Below, one piece after another: positions 4,991-5,397 of a stretch of DNA of 5,397 bases. The DNA lies in NCBI GenBank assembly GCA_904502215.1, contig CAJGDQ010000076.1:1-5397 (forward strand), read 5' to 3'. Each line of letters begins with the position of its first letter. Positions within the stretch are counted from its first letter, which is position 1. The notes below the pieces were generated by a model. The model did not search any database, was not told the DNA's origin, and saw nothing but the letters and a program-made list of their open reading frames with translations. Source of the stretch: Clostridiaceae bacterium. Lineage in GTDB: Bacteria > Bacillota > Clostridia > Oscillospirales > Acutalibacteraceae. Made by a program: the position numbers and the translations under genes.

Positions 4991-5397
4991 ATGAGTCAAA
5001 AGTTCGTTTACCTTTTTAAAGAGGGCGACGCTAGCATGCGTGAGCTTCTCGGCGGTAAGGGTGCTAACCTTGCTGAGATGACCAAAATCGGTCTTCCTGT
5101 TCCTCAGGGTTTCACTGTTTCTACTGAGGCTTGCACACAGTATTATGAAGATGGCAGAAAAATCAATGCTGACATTCAGGCACAGATTATGGACGGCATC
5201 GACAAGATGGAAGAAATCACCGGCAAAAAATTCGGCGATAAAACCAATCCTCTTCTCGTATCTGTTCGTTCAGGTGCTCGCGCTTCTATGCCCGGTATGA
5301 TGGATACCATTCTTAACCTCGGTCTTAACGAAGAAGTTGTTGAAACTATGGCTGCTAAATCAGGTAATGCACGTTGGGCTTACGACTGCTATCGTCG
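4991..5397 (+). CDS. ppdK: Pyruvate, phosphate dikinase, N-terminal part (runs off window)
   Basis: PPDK interconverts pyruvate, ATP and phosphate with phosphoenolpyruvate, AMP and pyrophosphate in the cytoplasm. In anaerobes it works in glycolysis or gluconeogenesis. The 135 visible residues belong to the ATP-grasp nucleotide-binding domain: GGKGANLAEMTKIGLPVPQG (21-40) with FTVS after it, then VSVRSGARASMPGMMDTILN (90-109) and LGLN. These motifs separate it from PEP synthase, which lacks the SMPGMMDTILNLGLN wording. The full protein is about 870-880 residues, so more than 80% lies outside. AGGAGG (4975-4980) is 10 bases before the ATG. It is transcribed divergently from the small gene at 4573-4770. 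Its codon use, rich in CTT, GCT, GGT and CGT, resembles the ABC ATPase rather than the isp genes and suggests strong expression. Confidence 0.96.
   Translation, partial: MSQKFVYLFKEGDASMRELLGGKGANLAEMTKIGLPVPQGFTVSTEACTQYYEDGRKINADIQAQIMDGIDKMEEITGKKFGDKTNPLLVSVRSGARASMPGMMDTILNLGLNEEVVETMAAKSGNARWAYDCYR

Overview
The window looks like an ordinary housekeeping stretch of an AT-rich, low-GC Gram-positive genome. It is most likely an anaerobic member of the class Clostridia, perhaps a gut Oscillospiraceae/Ruminococcaceae-type bacterium. The reasons are strong AGGAGG-type ribosome binding sites, SigA-type promoters with 17-base spacers, the MEP isoprenoid pathway, pyruvate phosphate dikinase, and two protein families I associate with Clostridia (DUF4830 and the CD1247-like zinc-ribbon protein). 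The assignment is an inference from gene content and style, not from a marker gene.

Layout. Bases 1-909 (minus strand) hold the first 303 codons of a MalK/MsmK/UgpC-type sugar ABC transporter ATPase; its C-terminus lies outside the window. It has its own promoter at 953-981. Next, reading leftward on the minus strand from about 4770 to 1038, comes a compact gene row: a 65-residue protein I do not recognise (4573-4770), efp (3928-4485), a CD1247-like acidic zinc-ribbon protein (3473-3913), ispD (2689-3420), ispF (2219-2692), a membrane-anchored DUF4830 protein (1759-2181) and an RsuA-family pseudouridine synthase (1038-1748). The intergenic region 4771-4990 is divergent, and at its right end the plus-strand gene ppdK starts at 4991 and runs out of the window.

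How they fit together. efp has a perfect-consensus promoter (TTGACA, 17 bases, TATAAT) and is followed 14 bases later by the zinc-ribbon gene. A terminator-like hairpin then separates that pair from ispD-ispF-DUF4830-rsuA. No convincing separate promoter for ispD is visible, so the isp genes may depend on read-through. IspD and IspF catalyse two non-consecutive MEP steps and overlap by 4 bases. EF-P and RsuA both serve the ribosome. PpdK links pyruvate and phosphoenolpyruvate, and the ABC ATPase would power sugar import.

The sequence gives no sign of a mobile element, CRISPR array, defence island, tRNA or rRNA. I found no new multi-gene system. The points most worth a second look are a perfect 18-base palindrome just downstream of the ppdK -10 box with a second dyad just upstream of it, a hairpin that would bury the ribosome binding site of the DUF4830 gene, the Cys-Asp/Glu alternating tracts flanking the zinc ribbon, and the internal terminator ahead of ispD.
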